NCBI GenBank assembly: GCA_030765055.1
Contig: CM060947.1
Span: 58,128,149-58,192,148, forward strand
Length of the DNA: 64,000 bases
Origin: Mantis religiosa
Lineage: Eukaryota; Arthropoda; Insecta; Mantodea; Mantidae
Direction: 5' to 3'
Both the position numbers and the translations under genes were made by a program. Below are positions 48,150 through 59,323 of the stretch, piece after piece; position 1 is the first letter of the stretch, and each line of letters opens with the position of its first letter. The notes under the pieces are model-generated. The model was given only the letters and a program-made list of their open reading frames with translations. It searched no databases and had not been told where the DNA came from.

Positions 48150-49612
48150 CCAGCTGAAAATGCGAGTCGCCCAGGTTTACCTGGGCGGGGTGTTTGCTGG
48201 CACCTAGCCGCTTAGTGCGGCTTTATTTGGGAGGTATAAAAGAAATGTCGATTGTCGCAGGCGGTTGTCTTAGGCAGTGTTATATCTAGCCTAAGAATGG
48301 CACTAGTGCCCCATTGGGGTTGTGCGCCCAGTGCTGGCTGCGCTCTTCCGCCTGTCTGGGAGACATCTGAGCACAGTCCGCTTGACAGGCTAGAGGGAAA
48401 GGAACTAATGTTAAGGTATGGCACTTACCAAGCTCATTTCTGGGCTTGAGGCCATCGAGTCAGGAGAAAGTGGCCCCGTTCAGTTCAGGTTACCCAATGC
48501 ATCTTTGGGCGACCGGTAACTCGGTCTGCGGCGAGGAGCCCTATGGTCATAAAGGACAAGGGTATTCACCAGGTTATTCGGATGGGAGTCTAGCTTACTG
48601 TAGATGATACGGGTTCTCTCCCGCACCACGTCCACAATATATGGGACTACGGAGCAGGTGTGAAGGATATGGGACGGGAATCTACGTCCAGTATCGTAGA
48701 TAATTCGCAGCGCACTGTTCTGGACGCGCTGTAGTCTGCGGATAGTGGTCGGAGCCGTTGATCCCCAGATTTCGCAGCCGTACAGAATCAGGGGCGGTAT
48801 AATCGCCCGATACAGACGTAGTTTGAGGAATGTTGGCATAGTGGATGTCAAGACAGGGTACAACTGCCCGAGTGCTGCATGCCCTTGTCCGGCTTTGACT
48901 CGGACATGAGGGGCGTAGGTGAGGTCGCGATCGAGGGGGACGCCAAGGTATTTGGCAGAAGGAACCCAGGGGATTTGCCTCTGTCTCAACCTCAGCGACC
49001 AATCCGGACGCCTGGCTCGGACCTTAGCCTCTCACTGTAACGGCCGATGGCTCGGAGCTGGTATTGCAGTGGAGGATGACAATATCTTAGGTTCTTGTTA
49101 CGCGCCATTATGAGGACATCGTCGGCATATTGGCATGTAACAGTCTGTGGTTCCAGGGGGAAATCAGAATGTAGGCTGCAAAGAGTAACGGAGACAGAAC
49201 ACTGCCTTCCCGGACTCCTGCGGCTATGGGTCTGAGATGACAGCCATGCTTCCGCCTTCACCCTGAACGTGCGGTCTCTGAGGATGCTGCTAATCAGGGC
49301 GAAATAGGAAGGAGGTACTTTGGCCTCCCTGAGCTTGTACAGAAGGCCTTGGTGCCAGGTTATGGCAAAAGCTTTTTCTACGTCTAGCAGCACCGCGACT
49401 GTCTTGAGGTTTTCCTGGAATCCGAGGGCCGTCCTCTCGGCCAGTCGCAGTAGCTGCAGTGTCGTGGAGTGTCCATGACGGAAACCAAACTGATGATCGG
49501 GTAGATGCTGCCTTTCTTCGAAAAGAGGGGTCAGACGGAATAGGGACAACCGCTCAAACAGTTTTGAGACGGTTGGGAGAAGACTTAAGAATCGGTAGCT
49601 AGAAGGAAACCC
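48150..49612 (-). pseudogene. Jockey-like LINE, reverse transcriptase and 3' UTR
   Basis: Two minus frames form one broken ORF2. The first (49549-48992) holds HQFGFRHGHSTTLQLLRLAE (RT finger), VAVLLDVEKAFAITWHQGLL (first catalytic aspartate, normally FD) and CQYADDVLIMAR (the YADD box). The second (48989-48480) holds SAKYLGVPLDRDLTYAPHVR (thumb), LRLYRAIIPPLILYGCEIWG and RLQRVQNSALRIIYDTGRRF. Domain order and spacing are those of Jockey-group LINEs. Endonuclease and ORF1 are absent, so the copy is 5' truncated near 49612, as is usual for reverse-transcribed insertions. A frameshift separates the frames near 48990. The 3' region (48150-48480) carries the hairpin agccgcttagtgcggct. Confidence 0.88.
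48206..48222 (-). promoter_or_regulatory. 3' UTR hairpin shared by two LINE relics
   Basis: agccgc-ttagt-gcggct here and agccgc-ttt-gcggct at 35923-35937, at the same place downstream of ORF2 tails in two diverged relics. LINE reverse transcriptases often recognise 3' UTR structures, so conservation may be functional. Confidence 0.5.
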
Positions 49613-49949
49613 CTAAAACACTCATGCACTAATCTATTTACTAATCTACTTATACCTCCTGTATAAGATGTTAGGCAAATCACATTCTGTCTGCCCACCA
49701 CAAGAAGGCAAGCGGGCTTGAAGAGGGAGAAGGGTTTGAATTGTTTATCGCTATGGTAGTGGATCTGTTTACTACGAAGTAGGTGTATGAGAATGCATAT
49801 GAGTCACCCATGCTGCCAGATCTAATGCTCGTTTCAGTAACTGCAGTGACAGGTATTATGCATGGGTGAATTAGATGACAACACTGTGTATTTTAGATGA
49901 ACCTAGCATCCTTATATCCGGAAGGTGAGCATAAACATCATGTGATTAC

Positions 49950-50868
49950 GTTACACATTTCTCTGCCTTGCCTTCTTGCGGTGAGCAGATAGTAGGTAGC
50001 TGGAGCTGCAAGGGAAAACAACTAACATGGAAGCCTCCAGAAACACCAGTCAAATATTTAGGCGTAATGCTTGATACTAAATTAACCTGGAATTGTCATA
50101 TATCTTACATTTCCACAATAGCCATTTCTAGAATTAAAAAGCTGTATCCAATGCTACAGAAGAAATCACAGCTTGGTCTGGAGTGCTCAATATTGATCTA
50201 CAAGTCTCTTATACGCCCCATCATTTCTTACGCTGCTCCTGTATAGGGTGCAGCCAGCAAAACCCACATTCATCGACTTCAGGTTATACAAAACAAATTT
50301 TTTCGCAGTATTACAAAGGCTCCATGGTTCATTAGAAATGACCAACTCCATCAGGAACTTGGTATTCTTCCCATACATCTGTACTTCAAATTGATATCAA
50401 AGACATTCTTCGTTAGATTATCCCAAATACCAGGCGCTGTAACCTATGACATTGGACGACGAAACTTCGAAAGTACCAGATTGAAAAGAAAACTGCTTCA
50501 GACATCCTACTTATGATTCAGAAGATAGCGACTTTTCTCATTAATTCAAAGAATATCCTCTATGTTTCTCATAACACCACTGATCACAATCTAGCCTCGC
50601 ATATCTAACCTCACTTTTCAATTGTTATCCATCTTATTTAATGTTATTGTATGTGTTAGTGATCCTGTTGTATACTTTGTCTTTTATTATCTTTCATTTA
50701 AATGTGTTCTTAATTGTTTTGTGTTTATATTATACATTTATTACCTGTTGTATATGTTAGAGGACAGTAATTCCTCAGTTGTTAATTTGTATGCAATACT
50801 TATGTAATTTATCAATGGTTTGTATAGCAATACTGTTGATCAGTCAAATAATAAACTAAAAAAATATA
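49950..50868 (+). pseudogene. Jockey-like LINE 3' end with poly(A)
   Basis: Plus frame 49968-50246 reads TPVKYLGVMLDTKLTWNCHI then IYKSLIRPIISYAAPV. After an in-frame stop where W of the VWG motif is expected, the frame goes on with THIHRLQVIQNKFFRSITKA and NDQLHQELGILPI. Frame decay follows. The 3' UTR ends near 50868 in AATAAACTAAAAAAAT, with a polyadenylation signal and A tail. This is a second Jockey-type lineage, different from 48150-49612. The 5' part is missing. Confidence 0.85.
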
Positions 50869-51832
50869 GTATGTAGCTTAGCACATTGCATAAATTAAAG
50901 AATAAATAGAGGCATCTCACTCACCTGATATATCTTAAGTTCTTAAACATTTGACTAGTGCCATTACTTTTATGTGTATATTCAACCGCCTATTTGGATT
51001 AGTATGAAGAAGACAGAAAAATAAAGTTTCATGAGAAGTTTGTATATTTAGTAATGTACGAAAGGGATAGGGAAAATCATGTGAATGCAGCACAACAGAT
51101 TCTTTTTAGTTAAACGTTTATCGTGATTAGCAGTATTCACAATGGTGGAAATAAAAATTGTCAATGTGAAGCCCTTGCATTTTAAAGTTATCGGCACGGG
51201 CCTCTTTGAATACAACTGGGAACAATGAATGTCAGTAAATAGAGCGGGTCTGGTGCCTCGGCATGAAAAATTATTGTTGCTTTAGGTTGAATGGCTACGG
51301 AAACGAATCTCTGGTTTTATTTTTAGGAAATGAGGCAGCAAAAACAAAAATCAATAAATCAGGAACGATCAATGTAGTGCGTCACAATGCCAGTCCGTTT
51401 AAATGGATTGCTGTCGCTACAATTCAATTAGCGGACTTGAAACGGGAGCAGATGCGTGGCTCCAATCTCTATTCGTGAACCAAACCTTCTCTGGTCGGTG
51501 CAGATAGAATGGTAATGTTATCACAGAAATACCAGCGTTTTTAGCACAGGACAGCTCAGCAAGAGCACAAAAAACACATTAAGTTCATCTTGTTATTGTT
51601 TGTTTTCATGCCTACCTTCTTTTATATGGCATCTTCCTTTCCCACATATCTGTCATTAATGGCCAGGTTTGTAAAAACACGTTGTGTTTTCCTTAAAACT
51701 CGGTCATCATTCAGTTGTTTCTGACGATTGCACGAAAGGAGTATGAGATTTTGAAGGCAATATATATCGTACTTACAGTTCATGAACATCTGACTGTCGC
51801 TATTTCGTTTGTATCTATAACAAACTGTGTAC
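50869..51832. other. no feature recognised
   Basis: AT-rich sequence without a supportable gene. A 71-codon frame at 51263-51478 is unrecognised. Confidence 0.5.
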
Positions 51833-52066
51833 AGTATGCGCCCGATAAGAAGACCGATCGGGTTCCAAGTCCTCATTCGGCAAGTTTCGTTTAACTCCGT
51901 AAACATAGATGACAACTTTGAAATTTGAAATGCGCTATACACTGACATCTAGTGGTTAATACTCTAAGCTTTATCATATCCGCCATATTTCGTTTTGATC
52001 AATTTCGAGGTTAATTAGCTAACCAGTTTACAACAATCGTATGTTAGAATTTTAGTTCATCCTTGG

Positions 52067-52141
<75 letters not shown>

Positions 52142-52850
52142 ATGAGATGCGTTAAAATGCATAAATACAAAATATACATAAACTCAAATTGATTGCATAC
52201 AATATACACAGTAAGCAACTTTTCTATGGTTTCATGTGGTATTTGCATAGACTAATTTACTACAAGAAATGCCGTCATATAAATATTACAGGTTTGTGAA
52301 TGTACTATGCTTCCAGTGCTCATTTACATGGTTATAGTTCTAAAAATTCATTAACCGTATAAAAACAGTGTCGTGCAAAAATTTCTTAACCGTATTCTTA
52401 AAGTGTTTTAATGATGCAGCTTGTTTAAATGAATTTAGAAGTTTATTATATAACATTACCCCTTTGTAGTTAAAACTTCCTTCATAGAGGCTCGTTTGGT
52501 GCGCTCGAATTGCCAGTTTATCCATGTTACGAGTGTACATCAGCATTTACTTGAAAATGTTTAATATTCGCATAAAAATTTGTGGATATTATGGCTCTTG
52601 AAAGGGGACACATTATTATTCGTTTACCTCCGTATAACTGTGATCTGAATGCAATTTAGCTGGCGTGGGCTAAACTAAGGCATGTTTTCAGAAGATGCAA
52701 AGTTACTTGTGTTATCTTCGCTTATCTTACAGGCTATTTTGCTGAACTGTGTTTCTCAAGGTTGACCACACTGCTCTCTCTTCTTCCTCTCTGCCCGCAC
52801 CGCACCGTAAATCCAGCGCTCAAGAAAACTTGTGCGTGCTGTAATAATGC
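51833..52850 (-). repeat. 1 kb composite repeat, copy 2
   Basis: The inverse partner of 30160-31135. The LINE-like C-terminus is on the minus strand (52546-52340: LAIRAHQTSLYEGSFNYKG, LKHFKNTVKKFL) and the DDE fragment on the plus strand near 52590-52700 (HIIIRLPPYNCDLNAI). It differs by an (AT)n expansion and a short insertion near 51990-52005. Confidence 0.8.
52070..52139. repeat. (AT)n microsatellite in composite repeat
   Basis: About 70 bases of AT. The same site in the other composite copy reads only acatgtatatgttgcc (30887-30902), so the tract expanded from a short seed. Confidence 0.95.
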
Positions 52851-53752
52851 AATTGGTTTAGAAAAGTTCACCTGTCATATACTTCTATACCAACTAATAG
52901 GCGATAGATGGTAGAATGTTTGCCGCTATTCAGCTGTTTCTCGTAATGTCATAGAAAGTGCGAAATTTGAAGGCCAGCTGTTGAATATCTGTTCTGCTTC
53001 CTGTATTGCCCGCGTCCTACAACGAAATCTGTAAGTAAGCCACTTCTCCAAAGATTTATTTGGATCAGCATGAAGTATGTATAAAAATAAGTTTTTTTTT
53101 TTTTTTTTTTTGTTAAGTCACGTGGATGTTAAATAGAATCTCTTTCCAGCTGGTCAGTTACTATTGATTTTAGAGATTGTATAAAGCCACTCTGGTGGTT
53201 TTTGGATACAGTTGAACGACCACTTTTACTACATGCGCAGTAGAGCGAAATGGGGGCAGGAAACCTTATAAAGAAAACTTCAAGGCGTAAATTCGGGTTA
53301 TTTACGTGCATTTGTTATTGTCAGGGCTGGGAAAATCTTCAAAAATATATCTCAGTCCTGGCGAGACTACTGACCTTCCGTTCTATGGTTGTGCATTAAC
53401 GACCTCGGCTACTCCATGTCGGCTGCTCTGGTGTAATCCAACTGTATAATTATGACAGTTCTAGAATCGAATTGAAAATTGAATATGGTTGTGAATATTA
53501 GATCTAAAGTCGAATGGTCAGTATTCCGATTCTCAAACCAGATATCCCAATTTGGATCATCAGTTGAGAAAGGGAAATTATTAATTCTCTTATTCTCCGC
53601 CTAGAAGGTGGATGTCGGAGCAGGGGCGCTTCTTCCTTGATGCCTTTGAATCGCCGAGTCAATTACTTTTTTTTGAATAACTTACATAGTTATGTTTTAT
53701 GTTCTAGCATATAATTTTGGTTTATAAAAGTTCTCCAAATTAAATTTTGTAA
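52851..53752. other. no feature recognised
   Basis: AT-rich sequence. A T-run lies at about 53091-53111. No gene is supported. Confidence 0.55.
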
Positions 53753-54010
53753 TGTAGCCGCTCTCTTGGCGCCCGCGCCTCGATAATGCAGCTAGCTTAA
53801 TTCCCGGCCGACTAGTGGTTCATATTAAAAGGCCAAGGTGACCCTAACACATACGGTGGGTGTGGTGCGGATGGTGGGGCAGAATGCATTGCTGGTTACC
53901 ATGGCTACGGATTCGATTTATAGAAACCGTATATTCCGCACCAACTCGTGTTGCCAACACAATATAGGAGCTTTTTCCTCCTTTTTCGTTTATTTGGAAA
54001 GAAATTTGTT
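53753..54010 (+). mobile_element. possible LTR with primer-site-like junction
   Basis: The segment begins tgtagccgctctcttggcgc and ends before tggcagaagtggtaacccgc (about 54009), which looks like a primer binding site (TGG followed by a tRNA 3'-end-like sequence). A TATA-like tttataaaag lies at about 53721. No second LTR or duplication is seen. Confidence 0.35.
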
Positions 54011-54800
54011 GGCAGAAGTGGTAACCCGCTTGAAGCGAGCCCCGCGTGTCATGTGCTACTGTATACTATCTGTGTGCATCCTGTGTAAAAATGTAATTTT
54101 TTATGTGATCAGTGATTCTTATCTGATATGCGAAGTGTTTAATTTTTCATATTCAAGGGATTTACAATGAATCCAACACACAACTGGTGTGTTTCATTCT
54201 CTAAACACCCTTTTCTTTATGGAAAAATGATGACAAACGCGACGTGGTAAATGTCGGTGGGCTAACACCAATGCAATGTTTAGAAAAATTTTGCAGCGGA
54301 GTATCTTCAAAGTACACCGGGAAATTTAAGGCTCGTTGGTATGAGGAACATAATTATGTCGGATTGAAGGAGCTGGGAAAAAAGCACTAACGAAATGGCA
54401 GACGCTCTTCCGGAAAGCTCACGTCTATATATTGTAAAATACAAAGAGAACGTTAGGCTTAACATGCAACATTCCTTTAGGAAAGTAGACAAAAAATGAC
54501 AATTCGTGGACATAATGAAAGCGAGGACTTTTTAAATAAATTTAAGGAACTTTTGGATTCATATACAGAGGGAAGCCCCATCGAAATTCAAAACCACTAT
54601 TCCAGCATAAAATTTGCTTTTGCAATGCTGATTTTACGAATTTTGTAAACGAGCCAATTTTCCGAGGCACCTAATCAATTCGACTGTGTCGGAGTGAATG
54701 TGAATAAACAAAATCGGGGAGAGTTCTACGGTCAGGGTTCTAAAAGTCAAAGCCCCCGATATAAACAATGAAGTCGAAGGGGGCCTTAAAAATAAAGCAA
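54011..54800 (+). pseudogene. gag-like degenerate coding region
   Basis: A possible start codon at 54169 follows a leader. Plus frames contain VGGLTPMQCLEKFCSG, KYTGKFKARWYEEHNYVG then ALTKWQTLFRKAHV, and later ESEDFLNKFKELLDSYTEGS and GEFYGQGSKSQSPRYKQ. These read as continuous protein only with several frameshifts. A basic, glycine- and glutamine-rich end after helical segments fits a retroelement Gag. No zinc knuckle, protease or reverse transcriptase is seen, so this is inference from position and style. Confidence 0.35.
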
Positions 54801-55880
54801 ACAAACAAACCAACTGCTGAGAGTCTTCAAAATATTTAAAAAAAATGGAATTTAATGGAATTTAATGGAATATTAGGAAAAAGTTATCTTTAGGTGAAAA
54901 GTGCAATTGGGTAAATAAAGCAAACGTTGTTAAAAGCATTTAGCTATCTTAGAAGTGTTGCAGAAGTGAGAAAATGCCTTTTCAGCAGAGACTCAAAAAC
55001 TACAAGGACAATTAGGCTACACGAATTTCTGCGACAGTACGATCGAAATCAGAAGCTTTGTACTCCTTAACTAAAGCTTGATATAAATTTCGACTTCTTT
55101 AGCAAAACAAGAACTTGTAGTAAGTATGAAGGTAACATCATGAAGCTGGGAAATGAAACAGGAATCTCTGATTTACTACGTTAACGCCTTAGTCTCAGAG
55201 ATTTCATGCCTTACCGTCACATAATTAGAATTCCTTGTATATTCTACACACCTCGCGTTAGCTGCAACAGTACATAGTTCCTAAGAGGCCACTCGAAGCT
55301 TTACGAGCACTCTCGACATGCGGTTTCTGTCAAAGACAACTTGTAATAAATACTTCTTTAACAATGCAAACCCGAGCTAAAGTACACGGTTGTTGAAATT
55401 CCTCAGAGATTCGCGTCTCCTATTCTGTGAGAGATATTCGGAAAGTGAAGATATACAACTAAGTTCTACATAGGAGACGGATGAGAAGTCAAAAGTATGG
55501 AGTTCAAGATGTTAGGATGCTCTTAATAGGAAGGATAACTTGCGAGACTTCAATACTTCTTCATTTTCCATAATCACAAAATGTTGAAAAAACACTGGAA
55601 AAAGAGTATTTATAAAAAAGGGGATACATTAGCATTTAATTATTATCAGCAGCAACTGTAGGAATTCTTAATTTTAGGCCTCAAGTTTTCTACACTCAAA
55701 ACTCTTCATTACATAGAATTCAAAATAGGAGTAGCCAAGAGTCAGTGACAGGAAAAAAGTCCTACTAGTTATAATGTCAACATAAGTTAATTCTAAATGA
55801 TGATACACAGTCTTAACACCGTTTCAGTGCAAACAAGTCGCACAAACTGAAAATGTTACTTATATTTAAACGTTATGAAT
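54801..55880. other. no feature recognised
   Basis: AT-rich sequence. It might be further decayed retroelement, but I see no motif. Confidence 0.45.
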
Positions 55881-55884
55881 TTGT

Positions 55885-57660
55885 TCCGATCTGTAAAAGG
55901 CCTTTGATAAGGTGAGCAGGACCAGACTCTGGCAAATATTAGACAAGAAAAGATATCCAAAACTATTGATAGATGTACTCAGAAACATATATCAAGAAAC
56001 AAAAATAAAAATTATTTTAGGAAACGGACGATTATCAAAAGATATGATAATTAATAATGGTTTAGGAGAAGGATGGAGTTTATCTCCGCTATTGCATAAT
56101 ATTTATATGGACGATATTCTCAGAAAATTAAAAGATGAAATGCCATTAGGAATAAAAATAAATAAAAATAATGAGTTAAGTACACTACTCCTTGCGGATG
56201 ATATGATGTTAATACAGGACGGAGAGGATAAGCTGCAGATAAGTACGTACAAGTTACAAAAATTGATCCAAGATTATTGTTTAAGTATATCCGTAGAAAA
56301 ATCAAAGGTTGTGGAAAACAAATAGGAAGATCTTAGATAGTGTTAAATAATAAAGTGTTAGAAAAATTGGGAACATTTAATTACTTGGGTGGTAGTGTAA
56401 ACTATAAAACGAACAATGAAGAATAAGTAGTAAATTAAGAAGGTTTCAATACATTTATGGAGTAATAATTCGTAGCTTGAAAATAAAAATTGGAAGGGAT
56501 ACAAACCTAAAATTTTATAAGACAATGGCTGTTCCAGTTTTACTATATGGTTCGGAGACATGGGCACTTAAAAATAAGGATTGGAGGCAAATACAAGCGG
56601 CAGAAATGAAGTTGGGTTGGATTTATATCACACGATGCGGTGACATATCTGAAGTAGGATTCGCCGCGTCGTGAGGTCTACGCCCCACACGCGCAAAAGT
56701 TTCGCGCTCCCTCGGTGTGGCGACGCATGTAGAAGCCAAACCTTACCTTGATGTAGAAGCGATGAACCTTTCGTCTAAAAGCCGTGAAGATGAAGTTCTC
56801 GAAGATTTCTATAAATCCTATCTCCGGCAGTTGCGGCGAGCGATGAGATATGAAACTTCTCAGTCGTCGTATGGATACAAAAGGGATTTCACTTTTAGGC
56901 AACTATGGAATAAAATAATTAATACATTTTCACTTTCCTTGGAATTATATTCCTCGACATCATTTTCTTCTTTACATGTGACTTTTTCCACTGATGTATA
57001 TAGCCCTTTACTATATATTAAATTTCTCCTTTTATTTATAAATGATGCAACGGTTTTTTTACTTAAATTATTTATCATAGCGTCGCGTATTCGATGTATA
57101 TTTTAAACGCTTATTAAACGTTCATAAATGATGAACTCCAAAAGCTTCTCGTAGTTTCAGGAAGTCTTTTACCGAAAACGCGTCCACCTTCTTCGAGAGT
57201 TAAAGCCAGAAGAAAATATTTAAGAATAAAATCATTGGTTCTTTTTTCTGTTTTTGCTGCTAAGCCATCGCAATACTTAATTCTGATGAGTCCTACGTCA
57301 CAATTTGGGATTTCAATAAACCTAAGCATTTGTTGCATCATCTATATGGCCTGCTTGGTGATTAACTTAAGTTGAATTACAGATGACCGTGTTTACTTAA
57401 TATATCCATATATGCAATATCACCTTCAAAATGAAGACATAAGAAAAGAATTAGATACATTCTTATTGCCAGAAAAATACAAACAAATCGATAAAAATGG
57501 AAGAGCCATTTAGAAAGATTGGGAGAACTCTCGCATTCCAACACAGACTTACAAATGCAAAGCTTTGGGTTATAGAACAACAGGAAGACCACTAAAACTA
57601 TGGGAAGAAGTATGAGGCCGGAACAGTAGAACTCTTCTAAACCATGAAGAGTTTATGATA
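55885..57660 (+). pseudogene. LINE relic with GAT tail, split by an insertion
   Basis: First part (55885-56612): KAFDKVSRTRLWQILDKK, GNGRLSKDMIINNGLGEGWS, LSPLLHNIYMDDIL, LLLADDMMLIQDGEDKL (the YADD box), FNYLGGSVN, then VLLYGSETWALKNKDWRQIQ and AAEMK. Second part (about 57410-57600): QNEDIRKELDTF-like text, then GYRTTGRPLKLWEEV. Joined, these are the RT fingers and palm through the C-terminus of one element. They are separated by a 790-base insert. The element ends in a (GAT/GCT)n tail at 57655-57742. A short-repeat tail rather than poly(A) suits RTE-like or I-like clades. At least one internal stop and two frame breaks make it inactive. Confidence 0.8.
56613..57405. mobile_element. unidentified insertion inside a LINE
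   Basis: Interrupts the LINE between AAEMK and the NEDIRKEL block. The left part is GC-rich (about 56660-56720, gcgtcgtgaggtctacgccc). A 129-codon plus frame (56717-57106) begins THVEAKPYLDVEAMNL, and a minus frame of 74 codons overlaps it. Neither is recognised. I could not identify a target duplication, so boundaries are within about 20 bases. Confidence 0.5.
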
Positions 57661-57914
57661 CTGATACTGATGCTGCTGCTGCTGCTGCTGATGATGATGA
57701 TGATGCTGCTGCTGCTGCTGCTGATGATGATGATGGTGATGAATTTGTTCCTTAAAGCCACTCGGAATATTTTATCCTTGTTAACTCTCGTATTCCACTA
57801 CAGTCTTAAAAATACAAAGCTTTGGGTTATAGAACAACAGGAAGACCACTAAAACTATGGGAAGAAGTATGAGGCCGGAACAGATGAAGTCTCCTAAACC
57901 ATGAAGAGTTGTTA

Positions 57915-57952
<38 letters not shown>

Positions 57953-57991
57953 TTTGTTCCTTAGAGCCACTCGGAATATCTTCCTTGTTAA
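57526..57991. repeat. tandem duplication of a LINE 3' end
   Basis: Unit 1 is 57526-57782 and unit 2 is 57783-57991. Both contain caaagctttgggttatagaa, gaccactaaaactatgggaa, a GAT tract, and the flank gaatttgttcctta...gccactcggaatat. The duplicated flank shows that the duplication followed LINE insertion. Unit 1 has a longer mixed GCT/GAT tract and unit 2 a pure GAT tract (57909-57950). Confidence 0.92.
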
Positions 57992-58980
57992 TAATAAACC
58001 CAGGCCATTAAATTAAAGAAGCGGAAATGTCCTGTAGCCCAACCACAATATAAAGTACATTTAGGAGTAGTATAGTTACTCAGTGTGTTGCTTTTTTCTA
58101 CCTTAGGTAAGGCCACAATATTAAGCTTATAATATCCTCCGAGAAAGTTAATTTTATTAGAAACTTAAGCTGTAACAAATGAAAATAACTTCCCGTGGCG
58201 CTTTGAAATTCAATTTTCAGGAGACCAGATAATCCCCTGAAAGATACTGGCTTGTTCAGGCTACCTCAATAAAAATCTAATTTAACTTAACTGTTTTTGT
58301 CTCTCTCCATTCTTAAGAAGCAATTTTTAAAAATTAAATTCCTTTTGCGCTGCTTCCTTATTTTTCTTTTCTTCTTCATCATCCCAAAGCACCCTATTTT
58401 TGTGAGAAGAGGTTATTAGCTTTGTCATTCTCCATTAAACTTCCTCCTTTAGTAACATATCTAAATTACTGTTTGCCGAGATCGTAAATGATTTTATTTG
58501 TGCTCTGGGACTTTCTCGAGCGTCACGTAGCTTACGTACAAGCATTTTCTTCTTGGTGCTTCCAGGCAATCTCCTCCGAGCAATTTTGTTACACAGATCA
58601 TTTGCTTCCTTTATGTATGCCAGCGCCCTCATACCTAGATGTGTAATCCACTCCAAAGGCAAACGTTTGTTAAATAAGTATTCCCATCTTCACTCTGATC
58701 CTCTTCACTGTTTCTTTGTTCACTTCTACAAGAGGAAAGTAAAGGTAGGAATTTAAATATATGGTGTGGCAATTGTTTTGCAACATTCCCTTCAGGCTTG
58801 CTACGTTTATTCTTGAATTTTCTATTTATGGACTAATATTAGGTTACAAATTGAAGGTAATATCGTATTGCTATCTAAATAGACTATTTCAACTACCATT
58901 CCGCAGAGGGAAGTGATGAAATAAGGGAAAACAGGTGACTTCATGCTACAGGCGCGGAGGTCCCTGACGTTTTAGTTTTA
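57992..58980. other. no feature recognised
   Basis: AT-rich sequence. A 75-codon minus frame (58435-58662) and a 67-codon plus frame (58553-58756) overlap and are unrecognised. Confidence 0.5.
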
Positions 58981-59323
58981 GGCTCGAAGAGTCTACATTT
59001 ATTGCAGAAGAACAGAATGGCTTTAGACTAAGCAGATGCTGCCCAGATAACATCTTTTAATTGATTATTAAGTAATCACGAATACAATTTACCTACATTT
59101 AAGGCTTTTATAGACCACGAGAAGGCGTTTGACAGTCATTCGATCAAAATTATTGGGATATAATTACGAGATGTGGTGTGCCTCAGCATTTACTAAAAGC
59201 AGTACTGGCTCGAAAGTAAGGTATATTTCACAAGGATTAAGACAAGGGTGTTGTTTATCATCTGTATTCTTTAATATTTATATAATTGACTAGCTAAAAT
59301 TTGGCAGGAACAGTCGATTTATA
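58981..59323 (+). pseudogene. LINE relic, 5' part, before a mariner
   Basis: Plus frames give EEQNGFRLSRCC (RT finger), AFIDHEKAFDS (first catalytic aspartate), GVPQHLLKAV, KVRYISQGLRQGCCLSSVFF and NIYIID. The mariner at 59324 interrupts it between RT blocks 4 and 5. The rest resumes at 60612. Confidence 0.82.

Noticed and set aside
53753..54800. Complete LTR retrotransposon
   Set aside because: Only one LTR-like side and a gag-like stretch are visible. There is no protease, reverse transcriptase or second LTR, so I list it only as low-confidence parts.
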